From positions 1-64,000 of the forward strand of contig NZ_BCUD01000012.1 in the NCBI RefSeq assembly GCF_001591105.1: a DNA stretch of 64,000 nucleotides, written 5' to 3'. Origin of the DNA: Vibrio nereis NBRC 15637 (GTDB lineage: Bacteria > Pseudomonadota > Gammaproteobacteria > Enterobacterales > Vibrionaceae). A program made the translations under genes and the position numbers. The notes beneath the pieces were generated by a model, which saw only the letters and a list, made by a program, of their open reading frames with translations, did no database searches and was not told where the DNA came from. Shown one piece after another: positions 1 to 8,718 of this stretch. The stretch's first letter is position 1. The number at the start of each line of letters is the position of its first letter.

Positions 1-2
1 TC

Positions 3-341
3 ATTAAGGGAAAAGGTATCAGGGCACGCAATGGCAAGGGGTTTAAGTACTGCAAGGAAGTGGCTGCTATGACGAATGTTGCTGACAATTTACTGCGTCG
101 AGGCTTCGAATCTGAGACGCCAAATCAGAAGTGGGTAGCGGACATCAAGTATGTCTGGGTGAAGAGCCGTTGGCTCTTCTTGTCGACAGTGATGGACTTG
201 CATTCAAGGCGCATCGTGGGTTGGTCGCTAGGGACAACGATGACCGTTGAGCTCATCATCAATGCGCTAAAAATGGCGTTTGAGTCACGTAAGTCACCTA
301 AAGGTATCATCATCTATTTGGACCGTGATGGACAGCGTTAA
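3..341 (+). pseudogene. IS3-family transposase OrfB fragment, truncated at both ends
   Basis: The reading frame is open from the left window edge. It carries the start of an IS3-type integrase core: a KWVADIKYVWV stretch with the first catalytic Asp of the DDE triad, then VMDLHSRRIVGW. It stops at residue 113 with YLDRDGQR, where intact relatives have a second-Asp motif like HSDRGSQY and continue about 100 residues to the catalytic Glu. The rest of the core, including that Glu, is absent downstream, so this copy cannot encode an active transposase. The 5' part lies outside the window. The family assignment rests on motif recognition; the exact IS name is not recognised. Confidence 0.8.
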
Positions 342-701
342 ATTTCAAATTCGTCTAGGCTGCGTCCAGTGTGAGTAGAGCCTTAATTGGGGATTATAAG
401 CATCAATAAAACTCTAGGCTTTATGCTATAAAACATTGTGATAAATGGAAGAACGTCGTTTGTTACTTAATTGACTATAAAGCGCCACTGGTTTTTATGT
501 GAAAGGCGTGATATCTAACTCGCTACTTAAAAAACCATAAAAAATAGTAAAAATGTATAAAGGTTGGTACTGTTTTATCTAAAGGAAAAATAACAAGTTT
601 GGATAGTATGAAAAACGTAATTCAATACGGGGTAAGTCCAATCTGTTTATTAGCCCAGAATGCAATGTGATAAGTTTAAAATTAACGTGGATTAAAAATA
701 A
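342..701. other. Non-coding stretch after the IS fragment
   Basis: About 360 AT-rich bases without a convincing reading frame. I see no IS3 terminal inverted repeat, attC site or RNA gene in it. The last bases must hold the promoter and ribosome binding site of the small secreted protein starting at 702, but no strong Shine-Dalgarno sequence precedes that ATG. Confidence 0.5.
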
Positions 702-1034
702 ATGAAGTTTAAATCAATATTGGTTATGACGATACTATCTACATCTGTTTTTGCTAATGAAACGGATTTTTTAATGAGTAACGCCGAGGTTCGTGAAGAA
801 ATAAGAGAACTAAAAAGAGAAATTTACTATCTAAAACAAAGAGTGTCTGAGTTGGAGGGTAAATCGCGACCTTCAAGCACCAAAAAGTGGGGGTGCTATT
901 TGGATTATGTTACAGCGGGAGGTGTTTACGGAACAGGTAATACACAGGCAGAGGCTAAAGGGAAAGTTTTAGAAAAATGTAATGACAAAGGCGGCGTTTG
1001 TTTTGAAATGAGCGTCGAATGTAATAAGTCATAA
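702..1034 (+). CDS. Small secreted protein with coiled coil and cysteine-rich tail
   Basis: A 110-residue protein. Residues 1-18 form a signal peptide ending SVFA before NETD. Residues about 26-55 are rich in Glu, Arg, Lys and Leu in heptad spacing (EVREEIRELKREIYYLKQRV), a likely coiled coil. The C-terminal half is compact, with four Cys (WGCYLD, EKCND, GVCFEM, VECNK) suited to disulfides, and resembles short periplasmic domains of unknown function in Vibrio and Shewanella. It stands alone beside an IS remnant, so it is probably accessory DNA. I cannot assign a function; the gene call is supported by the signal peptide and Cys pattern. Confidence 0.6.
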   Translation: MKFKSILVMTILSTSVFANETDFLMSNAEVREEIRELKREIYYLKQRVSELEGKSRPSSTKKWGCYLDYVTAGGVYGTGNTQAEAKGKVLEKCNDKGGVCFEMSVECNKS

Positions 1035-1177
1035 TTTAAGTGACAGTACGCTGAACAAGAAAATATACATTGTGTGCACTCTTGATATTTTTGGAGTGCA
1101 GCTAGAAAATCTTCGTTAGTGTGCTTTTCCCTCATATGATAGTTACTGAATTTTCTTACATGATTTTAGGAGTAAAA

Positions 1178-1558
1178 TTGAAAAAATTTGGATTGGTCGT
1201 TTATTTAGCTGGTTGTACTTATATTCTTAGTTACTTATTGCTAATGAATGATTGGCAATTGTTTTATGACAGTTTTTCTCTTATTTGTACTTTCTTACCT
1301 GCGTTGCTATCTCTTTTGATACCTGGCCGCAGTAACCTTACTCACAAGATTAGTCGATTATTGAAGGTGGTTTGGGTCAGCGCTACCCTAACGACGGTTT
1401 ATGGGCTTGTTTTAGTTTTAGGGCAATATCCGTTTGAGACTGCGGTGTTCTTGGCAGGATTGGGGGTTGCTATATTGCCGTTATTTTATGCACTCTGTAG
1501 TAGTTTATTTCTGGTTCCATTCAGTGGCATAAGTGCGAATGAGAAAGCCTGCCAATAA
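1178..1558 (+). CDS. Small integral membrane protein of unknown function
   Basis: A 126-residue protein with about four hydrophobic segments (starting VVYLAGCTYILSYLLL, LICTFLPALLSLLIP, VSATLTTVYGLVLVLG and AVFLAGLGVAILPLFYALC). The frame opens further upstream at a GTG (1121). I chose the TTG at 1178 because TAGGAG lies 5 bases ahead of it and the product then begins with a normal KKFGLVVYL membrane start. I recognise no family. It is followed by the Tai4-like gene after about 80 bases. Confidence 0.5.
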   Translation: MKKFGLVVYLAGCTYILSYLLLMNDWQLFYDSFSLICTFLPALLSLLIPGRSNLTHKISRLLKVVWVSATLTTVYGLVLVLGQYPFETAVFLAGLGVAILPLFYALCSSLFLVPFSGISANEKACQ

Positions 1559-1639
1559 AGCGCTTAAGAGCATGTTGTCATTCTTCCTCGGTAACCATAG
1601 TATTATGTGTTTATTACTCAGTAACGGGTAGGTTTATTG

Positions 1640-2005
1640 ATGAAAATTAGAAGATTAGTTAGCTTTATATGTGGGCTAATTTTCAGTATGGGCGCAAATG
1701 CCAGTCCGTTAATTAATCAGAACGACGAACAGCTCTTTAAGAGCTTTGCGCTTTCGTCTTGCCTTGCTAAATATTATAAAGGTTCTGATATCGCAGATGA
1801 TGCACTAGCGGCGATGCAGGGCTATAGAGAGTTCTCCGACTTGCACTTAGACGTATTCTTTGACGTAAGTACATTGCTAGAAAGTGAAGTTGAAACAAGC
1901 TACATTGCAAAAGATGGTCAGGTAATAGAACTGGCTTATTGTATAGATTTTTTGAACTCTGAAGAGCTTCATTCTTTGTACCTCGAAGCCATAAAACCAG
2001 AGTGA
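1640..2005 (+). CDS. Tai4-like type VI amidase immunity protein (orphan)
   Basis: A 121-residue protein. Residues 1-22 form a signal peptide ending in ANA before SPLINQ, so the product should be periplasmic. The mature part matches the layout I know from the Tai4 immunity family: FKSFALSSCLAKYY near the start, an acidic helical middle (DDALAAMQGYREF), and a late AYCIDFLNSEELHSLY block. One Cys in the first block and one in the last could pair. Tai4 proteins bind and block Tae4 peptidoglycan amidases delivered by type VI secretion. No Tae4-like effector lies nearby. The ATG at 1640 is preferred over the TTG just before it. The family call is from memory of motifs and is moderate. Confidence 0.55.
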   Translation: MKIRRLVSFICGLIFSMGANASPLINQNDEQLFKSFALSSCLAKYYKGSDIADDALAAMQGYREFSDLHLDVFFDVSTLLESEVETSYIAKDGQVIELAYCIDFLNSEELHSLYLEAIKPE

Positions 2006-2055
2006 TCCGCTACGCTTATTGTCACTAAGCGGCGCAACGAAGGGAGCACTGAAGA

Positions 2056-2334
2056 TTGAAGTCGTATGTTTTATTGAGTTTTGTCTTCCTAATACTTTTA
2101 AGTGTCGGTTTATCGTATGAGGGAATATTGCCAGAGCCTGTCGTCGCATTAATCGGGATAGTAGTGTTTCTGTCTTTTGTATTCTCTCCGTTCTCATTTT
2201 TGCTATGGTGTAGAGAAGCTACGCGTAAAAGGTTCGAATTACAAACGTCAATTTACCTTATGTTTTCATTTATACATGTCGCTATAGCGATTGCTGCTTG
2301 TGTCATGTTGTGGCCAGCGATGATGGGTATATAG
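2056..2334 (+). CDS. Small membrane protein, three predicted helices
   Basis: A 92-residue protein starting at TTG, with GGGAG about 10 bases upstream. Hydrophobic segments lie at about residues 4-20, 29-51 and 67-87. Between the second and third is a short charged loop (CREATRKRFELQ). It follows the Tai4-like gene by 50 bases and may be cotranscribed with it. No family is recognised. Confidence 0.5.
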   Translation: MKSYVLLSFVFLILLSVGLSYEGILPEPVVALIGIVVFLSFVFSPFSFLLWCREATRKRFELQTSIYLMFSFIHVAIAIAACVMLWPAMMGI

Positions 2335-2429
2335 CGTGTGGTTCAATCTACTATTCTGAGCTGTATTCACTCCTAAGCCTGCTTTGACAGTAATGCTCTC
2401 GATGTTAGCAAGATGCAGGTTCAAAGAAT

Positions 2430-2461
2430 AAAGAAGCGGAAGTCGTCTCTTCCGCTTCTTT
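2430..2461. terminator. Bidirectional terminator hairpin
   Basis: A perfect 13-bp stem (AAAGAAGCGGAAG pairing with CTTCCGCTTCTTT) around a 6-base loop. It sits just downstream of the leftward peroxiredoxin gene. Read on the minus strand it is followed by TTTATTCTTTG, typical of a Rho-independent terminator. Confidence 0.8.
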
Positions 2462-2474
2462 ATTGATTCGAATA

Positions 2475-2948
2475 TTACAAGCTCGCCAGTAGGGTTCCAG
2501 CACTGCTGGCTTCAAACTGATTAGGTGGTTCTACGTTAAGCTGTGTTACTACGCCGTTATCAATAACCATCGAATACCTCTGAGAACGAATGCCGCCAAA
2601 TTCGCCGGTATCCATCTCCAGCCCGAGTGCTTTGGTAAAGCTGGCGTTACCATCCGCGAGCATAGAGATTTCGGATGCATTTTGTGCTTCGCCCCATGCC
2701 TGCATAACAAATGCGTCATTAACCGCTATGCAAGCAATCATATCCACACCCTTCGCTTTAATTTGGTCAGCAAGGGTAACGAAACCAGGTAAATGTGCTT
2801 CTGAGCATGTTGGGGTAAAAGCACCCGGTACTGCAAAAAGGACCACCTTTTTGTTGGCAAACAATTCGCTGGTTGTATGATTTACCATCCCGTCTTTTGT
2901 CAGTTCGCTGAGCGTAGCAGCAGGTATAGTTTGGCCTGGTTGAATCAT
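2475..2948 (-). CDS. Peroxiredoxin, Prx5/AhpE-like
   Basis: A 157-residue cytosolic thiol peroxidase that reduces hydrogen peroxide and alkyl hydroperoxides. The peroxidatic Cys is residue 48 in PGAFTPTCS, the signature of the Prx5 subfamily. A second Cys lies at about residue 73 in MIACIAVND. There is no C-terminal resolving Cys and no fused glutaredoxin domain, so an external thiol such as glutathione/glutaredoxin is the likely reductant. Length is normal for the family. It is monocistronic, with its own terminator at 2430-2461. Confidence 0.9.
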   Translation of the reverse strand: MIQPGQTIPAATLSELTKDGMVNHTTSELFANKKVVLFAVPGAFTPTCSEAHLPGFVTLADQIKAKGVDMIACIAVNDAFVMQAWGEAQNASEISMLADGNASFTKALGLEMDTGEFGGIRSQRYSMVIDNGVVTQLNVEPPNQFEASSAGTLLASL

Positions 2949-3032
2949 TTTATCTTCCTTGTTGGCTGGCGTGTTACAAGTGTAGTTTGTTTTTAGGCTT
3001 GAACCACTTTCATCAATATATCGGATGACTTT

Positions 3033-5045
3033 TTAGCCACTCTTGGATAAGTGCGCAATTTCATCCAGCACTTCTGGGTTGGCAATGGCGCCAATGTTTT
3101 TTACAGGTTGTCCATTAACCAATTGTTTCACTGCTAGTTCAACCAGTTTTCCCGAGCGCGTTTTAGGAATATCACTAATAGCAAAAATTTGGCGTGGTAC
3201 ATGGCGCGGTGAACATTTTGATTTTAGTGTTTGGCGAATTGAATCGGTGAGTTGTTGGGTTAACTCGACCTCGTGAGCGAGTTTTACTATTAACCAGATT
3301 TCTTCAGACTGCTGGTTTAACTTGCCGACGGCGATGGAGTCCTCGACCTCGGGTAACGCGTTCACTTGCTGATAGATCTCAGCGGTGCCGATTCGTACGC
3401 CGCCTGGATTCAATGTCGCATCGCTACGGCCATAAAAAATAAAGCCGCCATGTTCGGTTTGCATCACATCGTCGCCGTGGTGCCAGATATCAGTAAACTT
3501 GCTCCAATAAGCGTTGTGATAGCGTTCGCCGTTGTCGTGCCAAAACCCAATAGGGAAGTTAGGTAGTGAGTTATTGCAAGTCAGTTCGCCGCGTTGCTGT
3601 GTAATGGTTTTTCCCTCGTCGTCCAAAACACGCACGTCGATTCCCAGCCCTGCGCCTTGGCATTCACCTTTGTAAACTGGTGAGATAGGGTTTCCAAGTA
3701 CAAAGCACCCGCAAATATCCGTGCCGCCAGCGATAGAAGCGATATGCAAGTCCTGCTTGATGTGCTGATAGACATAATTAAATTGTTCTGGGTAAAGCAC
3801 CGAGCCAGTCGAACACAGGGTTGTGAGTGATTTCAGGTCATGTTCTGACTTGGGAGAGTAGCTCGCATGCTCCAGTGCCTCTAAGTATTTCGCTGACGTA
3901 CCAAACAGTGACACGTTATGTTCTTCCGCTAATCGCCATAAGACGGAGTGATCAGGGTAAACCGGACTACCATCGTAAATCACTAAGGTAGCACCACTCG
4001 CAAGTGCTGAAACATGCCAGTTCCACATCATCCAGCCACATGTTGTGTAGTAGAAAACCTTGTCTTGTGGTTTGATATCGCAATGTAGTTGATGCTCTTT
4101 GAGGTTATTGAGCAGGGTGCCGCCCACGGAATGGACAATACACTTTGGTTGCCCCGTTGTGCCAGAAGAATACAAAATGAATAACGGGTCATTAAACAGT
4201 GTTGGTTGATATTGAATTGGTTGTGGAGAAAAGTGGTGAGTAATATCAGACCAATACACAAAGTCAGAAGTGCTAGCACTCTTAGCGTTTTGTATATATT
4301 CGATTTGGCATACGCTAATTGAAGGGCTTTCTGGTACGTTGCTTAACTTGCTGCTAAGAGTGGTGTTTTTGTCCGTCATATCGAAAGTTTTGCCTCCGAA
4401 TTGGTAGCCGTCACAGCAAAAAAGTACTTTCGGTTTGACCTGACCAAAACGCTCTACAACGCTATCGATACCAAAATCAGGCGAAGTTGAAGTCCAAATG
4501 GCACCAAGGCTTGTAGTTGCTAACATACCTATAACGGTCTCTGGGAGATAGGGCAAGTAGCCTGCAACGACATCGCCTTTACCAACATCACAAGTGAGTA
4601 GCCATTGCTGAACGACAGACACTTGTTCCAGTAACTGTTTACCAGTGAGCTGCCTGTGTTCACCGCTTTCATTAGTAAAAACGATAAACTCACGCTCAGG
4701 TGTTTGTTCGGCCTGAGAGAGGAGATTCTCTGCGTAGTTAAGCGTGGCGTCAGCAAACCATACTGTGTCTCTATTTACATGGTTATAAGTAGAACTTGGT
4801 TGTGTCCATTTGGGACTGCCAAGGCTTTTTACTTGCGAACCCATATCGCCGATTACGTTGCAAAACTGCCATGTATGTCGCCAAAAGTCATCATTGTGAT
4901 CAACGGACCACTGGTGCAAAGACGCGTAATCATTGATTGAGATATCTTCGGTTTGGTGCGCATTAACCGTCTCGATAAATTGTAGCAATTTGCTATTGCT
5001 GATGCGCTCAGCAGATGGTGACCAAATAGGTGCAGAATTTGGCAT
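3033..5045 (-). CDS. aacS: Acetoacetyl-CoA synthetase
   Basis: A 670-residue AMP-forming ligase that activates acetoacetate to acetoacetyl-CoA at the cost of ATP. The P-loop-like motif is LYSSGTTGQPKCIVHS. The adenylation motif GWMMWNWH, the YGRSDATLNPGG hinge region and the C-terminal catalytic Lys in KTRSGK are all in place, and the length fits this family. I start at the ATG at 5045, which has AGAGGG a few bases upstream; the frame extends to a TTG at 5063. In this window it links leucine degradation, which ends in free acetoacetate through HMG-CoA lyase, to the thiolase IvdA. It lies downstream of etfBA but beyond a terminator-like hairpin. Confidence 0.9.
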   Translation of the reverse strand: MPNSAPIWSPSAERISNSKLLQFIETVNAHQTEDISINDYASLHQWSVDHNDDFWRHTWQFCNVIGDMGSQVKSLGSPKWTQPSSTYNHVNRDTVWFADATLNYAENLLSQAEQTPEREFIVFTNESGEHRQLTGKQLLEQVSVVQQWLLTCDVGKGDVVAGYLPYLPETVIGMLATTSLGAIWTSTSPDFGIDSVVERFGQVKPKVLFCCDGYQFGGKTFDMTDKNTTLSSKLSNVPESPSISVCQIEYIQNAKSASTSDFVYWSDITHHFSPQPIQYQPTLFNDPLFILYSSGTTGQPKCIVHSVGGTLLNNLKEHQLHCDIKPQDKVFYYTTCGWMMWNWHVSALASGATLVIYDGSPVYPDHSVLWRLAEEHNVSLFGTSAKYLEALEHASYSPKSEHDLKSLTTLCSTGSVLYPEQFNYVYQHIKQDLHIASIAGGTDICGCFVLGNPISPVYKGECQGAGLGIDVRVLDDEGKTITQQRGELTCNNSLPNFPIGFWHDNGERYHNAYWSKFTDIWHHGDDVMQTEHGGFIFYGRSDATLNPGGVRIGTAEIYQQVNALPEVEDSIAVGKLNQQSEEIWLIVKLAHEVELTQQLTDSIRQTLKSKCSPRHVPRQIFAISDIPKTRSGKLVELAVKQLVNGQPVKNIGAIANPEVLDEIAHLSKSG

Positions 5046-5082
5046 AGGTCCCTCTAATTTCAATCCGTTTGAATATGGCTAA

Positions 5083-5120
5083 AAACAAAATAAAAGGGCG
5101 AACATCGTAATGCTCGCCCC
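5083..5120 (-). terminator. Terminator-like hairpin between etfA and aacS
   Basis: Read leftward: GGGCGAGCAT, a short loop, then ATGTTCGCCC, followed by TTTTATTTTGTTTTT. One mismatch interrupts the stem. It can end etfBA transcripts or act as partial termination ahead of aacS, whose start is only about 50 bases further on. Confidence 0.7.
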
Positions 5121-5133
5121 TCATTTCGATTGC

Positions 5134-6060
5134 TTAAAGTTGCTCGGTAAGCTGAGGTAATACCTCAAACAAGTCACCAACCAATCCATAGTCGGCAACT
5201 TCGAAGATAGGAGATTCAGGATCCTTGTTGATCGCGACAATCACTTTGGACTCTTTCATTCCTGCAAGGTGTTGGATGGCTCCGGAGATCCCGACCGCAA
5301 TATAAAGCTTAGGCGCAACGATTTTACCGGTTTGACCCACTTGTAAATCGTTGGCAACAAACCCTGCATCAACCGCCGCGCGAGAAGCGCCAATGGCGGC
5401 CCCCAGTTTATCGGCGACTTGTTCGATCAACGCGAAGTTCTCTTTGCTACCAACCCCGCGTCCGCCAGATACAACCACCTCTGCCGCGCTTAATTCAGGA
5501 CGCTCTGACACGGTTTTATCGACAGAAACCAATTCGACCATTGGAGTTAAGATGGTGACTTGTTGATGTTCGATATCAGCTTGGTTGTGACAAGTAACCG
5601 GCTCAAACGCAGACGCGCGCACTGTGACGACGCGAACCTTGTCGCTGGTGGTCACTTTGGCAAATGCGTTACCTGCGTAAATAGGGCGAATAAAGGTGTT
5701 TTCATCGATAACTTGGACAATATCGGATATTTGCCCAACCCCGAATTTTGCTGCAATTCGTGGCGCCAGATCTTTCCCTTTTGAAGAAGAACTTGCCCAG
5801 ATAGCATCAAAACCTTCGGCAATACTCACCACAATAGGTGCGATACTCTCGGCAAATTGGTGCTTGAGTTGCTCGTCATCGATACAAATGACGTTTGATA
5901 TACCATCAACGCGACAAGCTTGCAGAGCGACTTCTTCACACTGGTGGCCCACTACGATCAAAACATTGTCTTGGCTGACTTGTTTTGCTGCATTAACCAC
6001 TTTGAGTGTGTCTGCATGCAATTGGTTATTGTCATGTTCTGCTATGATTAAGTTTTTCAT
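5134..6060 (-). CDS. etfA: Electron transfer flavoprotein alpha subunit
   Basis: A 308-residue FAD-binding subunit of the ETF heterodimer, which collects electrons from acyl-CoA dehydrogenases in the cytosol. The C-terminal FAD domain shows [24 protein letters not shown] and [28 protein letters not shown], all hallmarks of EtfA. Its ATG overlaps the end of etfB by 4 bases, so the two are translationally coupled. Likely electron donors in this window are LiuA (isovaleryl-CoA dehydrogenase) and IvdC (isobutyryl-CoA dehydrogenase). Confidence 0.95.
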   Translation of the reverse strand: MKNLIIAEHDNNQLHADTLKVVNAAKQVSQDNVLIVVGHQCEEVALQACRVDGISNVICIDDEQLKHQFAESIAPIVVSIAEGFDAIWASSSSKGKDLAPRIAAKFGVGQISDIVQVIDENTFIRPIYAGNAFAKVTTSDKVRVVTVRASAFEPVTCHNQADIEHQQVTILTPMVELVSVDKTVSERPELSAAEVVVSGGRGVGSKENFALIEQVADKLGAAIGASRAAVDAGFVANDLQVGQTGKIVAPKLYIAVGISGAIQHLAGMKESKVIVAINKDPESPIFEVADYGLVGDLFEVLPQLTEQL

Positions 6061-6809
6061 GAAATCACCTTCGCTTCGTTACGCAGCTTATCGAGAAGCT
6101 CTGAGACAGATTCAACCTTGATGCCACCTTTTCTTTGCGCTGGTGGTGTGACTTCTTGAATGGTTTGGCTAAATACCACTTCAACACCCAGACTGTCAGG
6201 TGTGATTGTATCTAACGGCTTGCGCTTAGCTTTCATGATATTAGGCAAAGAGGCAAAACGCGGCTCATTCAGACGTAAGTCAGTGCTGATTACTGCAGGC
6301 AAATTCATCGCAACCGTCAGCAAGCCACCATCGACTTCTCTGACAACCTGCACTTTTTGATCTTCAATCTTAACGTCGGAAGCGAAAGTCGCTTGAGGCC
6401 AGTCAAGTAGGGCTGCCAACATCTGAGCCACTTGGTTGTTGTCGGTATCAATCGACTGTTTACCCGTAATCACGAGTTGTGCTTGTTCTTGCTCGACCAG
6501 AGCTTTAAGCAGCTTAGCGACGACCAATGGCTCAATTTTATCTTCGGTATCGACATGAATGGCGCGATCGGCACCTAAAGCAAGCGCGGTACGCAACTGC
6601 TCTTGACATTGGCTACCGCCAGCACTGACAACGATGACTTCATCTGCAATACCTTGCTCTTTTAGTCGTACGGCTTCTTCAACGGCTATTTCGCAAAATG
6701 GGTTAATCGTCATCTTGACGTTATTGGTTTCAACATCGCTATGGTCCGCTTTCACGCGAACTTTAATGTAGGGATCAATGACCCTTTTTATTGGCACTAG
6801 TATTTTCAC
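6057..6809 (-). CDS. etfB: Electron transfer flavoprotein beta subunit
   Basis: A 250-residue AMP-binding subunit of ETF. It starts [13 protein letters not shown] and carries [28 protein letters not shown] and the recognition-loop segment [23 protein letters not shown], which docks partner dehydrogenases. It is the first gene of the etfBA operon. A LiuR-type box lies at 6892-6907, in the gap it shares with the divergent etfD gene, suggesting co-induction with branched-chain acyl-CoA oxidation. Confidence 0.95.
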   Translation of the reverse strand: MKILVPIKRVIDPYIKVRVKADHSDVETNNVKMTINPFCEIAVEEAVRLKEQGIADEVIVVSAGGSQCQEQLRTALALGADRAIHVDTEDKIEPLVVAKLLKALVEQEQAQLVITGKQSIDTDNNQVAQMLAALLDWPQATFASDVKIEDQKVQVVREVDGGLLTVAMNLPAVISTDLRLNEPRFASLPNIMKAKRKPLDTITPDSLGVEVVFSQTIQEVTPPAQRKGGIKVESVSELLDKLRNEAKVIS

Positions 6810-6891
6810 GTTAGATTCCTTTTTACAGTGAAGACTATGTGTTTACTGGGAAGACGATGTGATGACGTCTTTAAAATGATGTTAATTTACC

Positions 6892-6907
6892 TTTACGTTT
6901 GCGTCAA
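6892..6907. promoter_or_regulatory. LiuR-type operator between etfB and etfD
   Basis: TTTACGTTTGCGTCAA matches the reverse complement of the window's shared 16-bp motif (TTGACGTTWACGTAAA) at about 14 of 16 positions. It lies between the divergent etfB and etfD starts, about 83 bases from etfB and 60 from etfD. That LiuR binds here is inferred from motif sharing with the liuR/ivdA region. Confidence 0.6.
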
Positions 6908-6965
6908 CTTTAAATATATTGTTGATTAACAAGTTGGCAACATGCAAAGAAAAAGGAATGCAATC

Positions 6966-8603
6966 ATGGAAAGAGACTGCATGGAATTTGATGTTCTCAT
7001 TGTAGGCGCGGGCCCCGCAGGCTTGTCTGCGGCATGCCGAATTAAACAGTTAGCCGCAGAGAAAGAACAAGATCTATCAGTTTGCGTGGTAGAAAAAGGC
7101 TCTGAAGTTGGGGCACATATTTTATCGGGTGCGGTGTTTGAAACGCGAAGTTTGGATGAACTGTTTCCAGATTGGCAGGAGAAAGGCGCGCCACTCAATA
7201 CCAAAGTAAACCAAGATAAAACCTACTATCTGGGCAATGAAATCAATGGTCATGAACTGCCTTCTTGGGCAGTGCCTAGCACGTTGCACAATGATGGGAA
7301 CTACATTATCAGCTTGGGCAGCCTATGCCGTTGGATGGCTGCGCAGGCCGAGGGTTTGGGCGTAGAGATCTACCCAGGTTTTACTGCCAGTCAAGCCATC
7401 ATTGATGAAGACAACCGTGTTTGTGGCGTTATCACTGGCGATATGGGGTTAGACAAAAATGGCGAACAAAAAGCCAATTTCGAACCCGGTATTGAACTGC
7501 GTGCGAAGTTTACCCTGTTTGCGGAAGGCGCGCGTGGCCATATTGGTAAGCAATTGATTAATCGATTTAATCTCGCTGAAGAGAAAACGCCTCAACATTA
7601 CGCTATCGGCTTTAAAGAGCTGTGGGAAATACCACCAGAGCAGCATCAACAAGGGTTAGTGGTTCACGGCTTAGGCTGGCCGTTAGTGAACGAAGCCACA
7701 GGAGGCAGCTATCTCTATCACTTGGAGGGGAACCAAGTTGCCGTCGGGTTGATTGTTGACTTGAACTATAAGAATCCGCACTTGAGTCCATTCGATGAAT
7801 TTCAGCGTTTTAAACATCACCCGATGATTGAGCAATACCTCAAAAATGGTAAACGAATTAGTTATGGCGCAAGAGCGATCACCAAGGGCGGTTTCCATTC
7901 GCTTCCCACGCAACAGTTTGCTGGTGGCTTGTTGATTGGCTGTGATGCAGGAACGCTTAACGGCGCTAAAATCAAAGGCACGCACACCGCAATGAAATCT
8001 GGCATGCTTGCCGCTGAAGCAGTATGTGAAGCCCTTGATAATCAGGAGATTACCGCTGACTATCGAAAACACTTCAAACAGTCTTGGCTGTATGAAGAGC
8101 TTTATCAAGCACGTAACTTCTCAAGTGGCATTCACCGCTTTGGATCGTGGCTGGGCGGTGCTTTAGCGCTGCTGGAACATAACGTATTAAAAGGTAAAGC
8201 TAAGTGGCATATCCGCTGTGACAAGCCTGATCATCAGTCTCTGTTATTGGCGGAAAACAGCAATGAAATTGTCTATCCGAAGCCTGATGGCGTGTTAAGT
8301 TTCGATCGTCTCTCTTCTGTCTATCTATCTAATATCTATCATGAAGAGGATCAGCCATGCCATTTACGTTTGGCTAGCCAGCGCATACCTATTGAACAGA
8401 ATCTTGAATTGTATGCAGAGCCAGCGCAACGGTATTGTCCGGCAGGCGTATATGAAATCGTGCAGGGAGAGCAACAGCCAGAGCTGCAAATAAATGCGGC
8501 GAACTGTATCCACTGCAAGACCTGTGACATCAAAGATCCAAGTCAGAATATTACCTGGACACCGCCGGAAGGTGGTGGTGGACCTAACTACCCGAACATG
8601 TAA
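6966..8603 (+). CDS. etfD: Electron transfer flavoprotein:ubiquinone oxidoreductase
   Basis: A 545-residue membrane-associated flavoprotein that passes electrons from reduced ETF to ubiquinone. The N-terminal FAD dinucleotide fold is VGAGPAGLSAA (about residues 13-23). The C-terminus has the single 4Fe-4S cluster ligands: CPAGVYEI, then CIHCKTCDI. The ending TPPEGGGGPNYPNM is typical. Length matches the family. I start at the ATG at 6966, which has AAAAGGA 8-10 bases upstream; another ATG at 6942 lacks a good ribosome binding site. It is divergent from etfBA. Confidence 0.93.
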   Translation: MERDCMEFDVLIVGAGPAGLSAACRIKQLAAEKEQDLSVCVVEKGSEVGAHILSGAVFETRSLDELFPDWQEKGAPLNTKVNQDKTYYLGNEINGHELPSWAVPSTLHNDGNYIISLGSLCRWMAAQAEGLGVEIYPGFTASQAIIDEDNRVCGVITGDMGLDKNGEQKANFEPGIELRAKFTLFAEGARGHIGKQLINRFNLAEEKTPQHYAIGFKELWEIPPEQHQQGLVVHGLGWPLVNEATGGSYLYHLEGNQVAVGLIVDLNYKNPHLSPFDEFQRFKHHPMIEQYLKNGKRISYGARAITKGGFHSLPTQQFAGGLLIGCDAGTLNGAKIKGTHTAMKSGMLAAEAVCEALDNQEITADYRKHFKQSWLYEELYQARNFSSGIHRFGSWLGGALALLEHNVLKGKAKWHIRCDKPDHQSLLLAENSNEIVYPKPDGVLSFDRLSSVYLSNIYHEEDQPCHLRLASQRIPIEQNLELYAEPAQRYCPAGVYEIVQGEQQPELQINAANCIHCKTCDIKDPSQNITWTPPEGGGGPNYPNM

Positions 8604-8637
8604 TTGTCAAACAGTTAATTTGTTTAACAATTTATTT

Positions 8638-8652
8638 ACGCAAACTTTGCGT
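8638..8652. repeat. Short palindrome between etfD and the ABC/ligase operon
   Basis: ACGCAAA-C-TTTGCGT, a perfect 7-bp inverted repeat with one central base. It shares only its TTTACG edge with the LiuR motif, so it may be a diverged operator or a site for another factor. No T-run follows, so it is not a convincing terminator. Confidence 0.4.
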
Positions 8653-8718
8653 TAGCTCAAATCTTTAACGACGAACTCGATTGCAACTTAATCTTTCAAG
8701 CACTATTCTGATTACAAG

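Noticed and set aside
702-2334. Integron cassette array carrying small orphan genes
   Set aside because: Small orphan genes in Vibrio often sit in superintegrons, but I found no attC repeats (VCR-like) between them, and spacing and orientation can be explained otherwise.
5696-6121. 141-residue open frame on the plus strand
   Set aside because: Antisense to etfA and the end of etfB, both clear genes.
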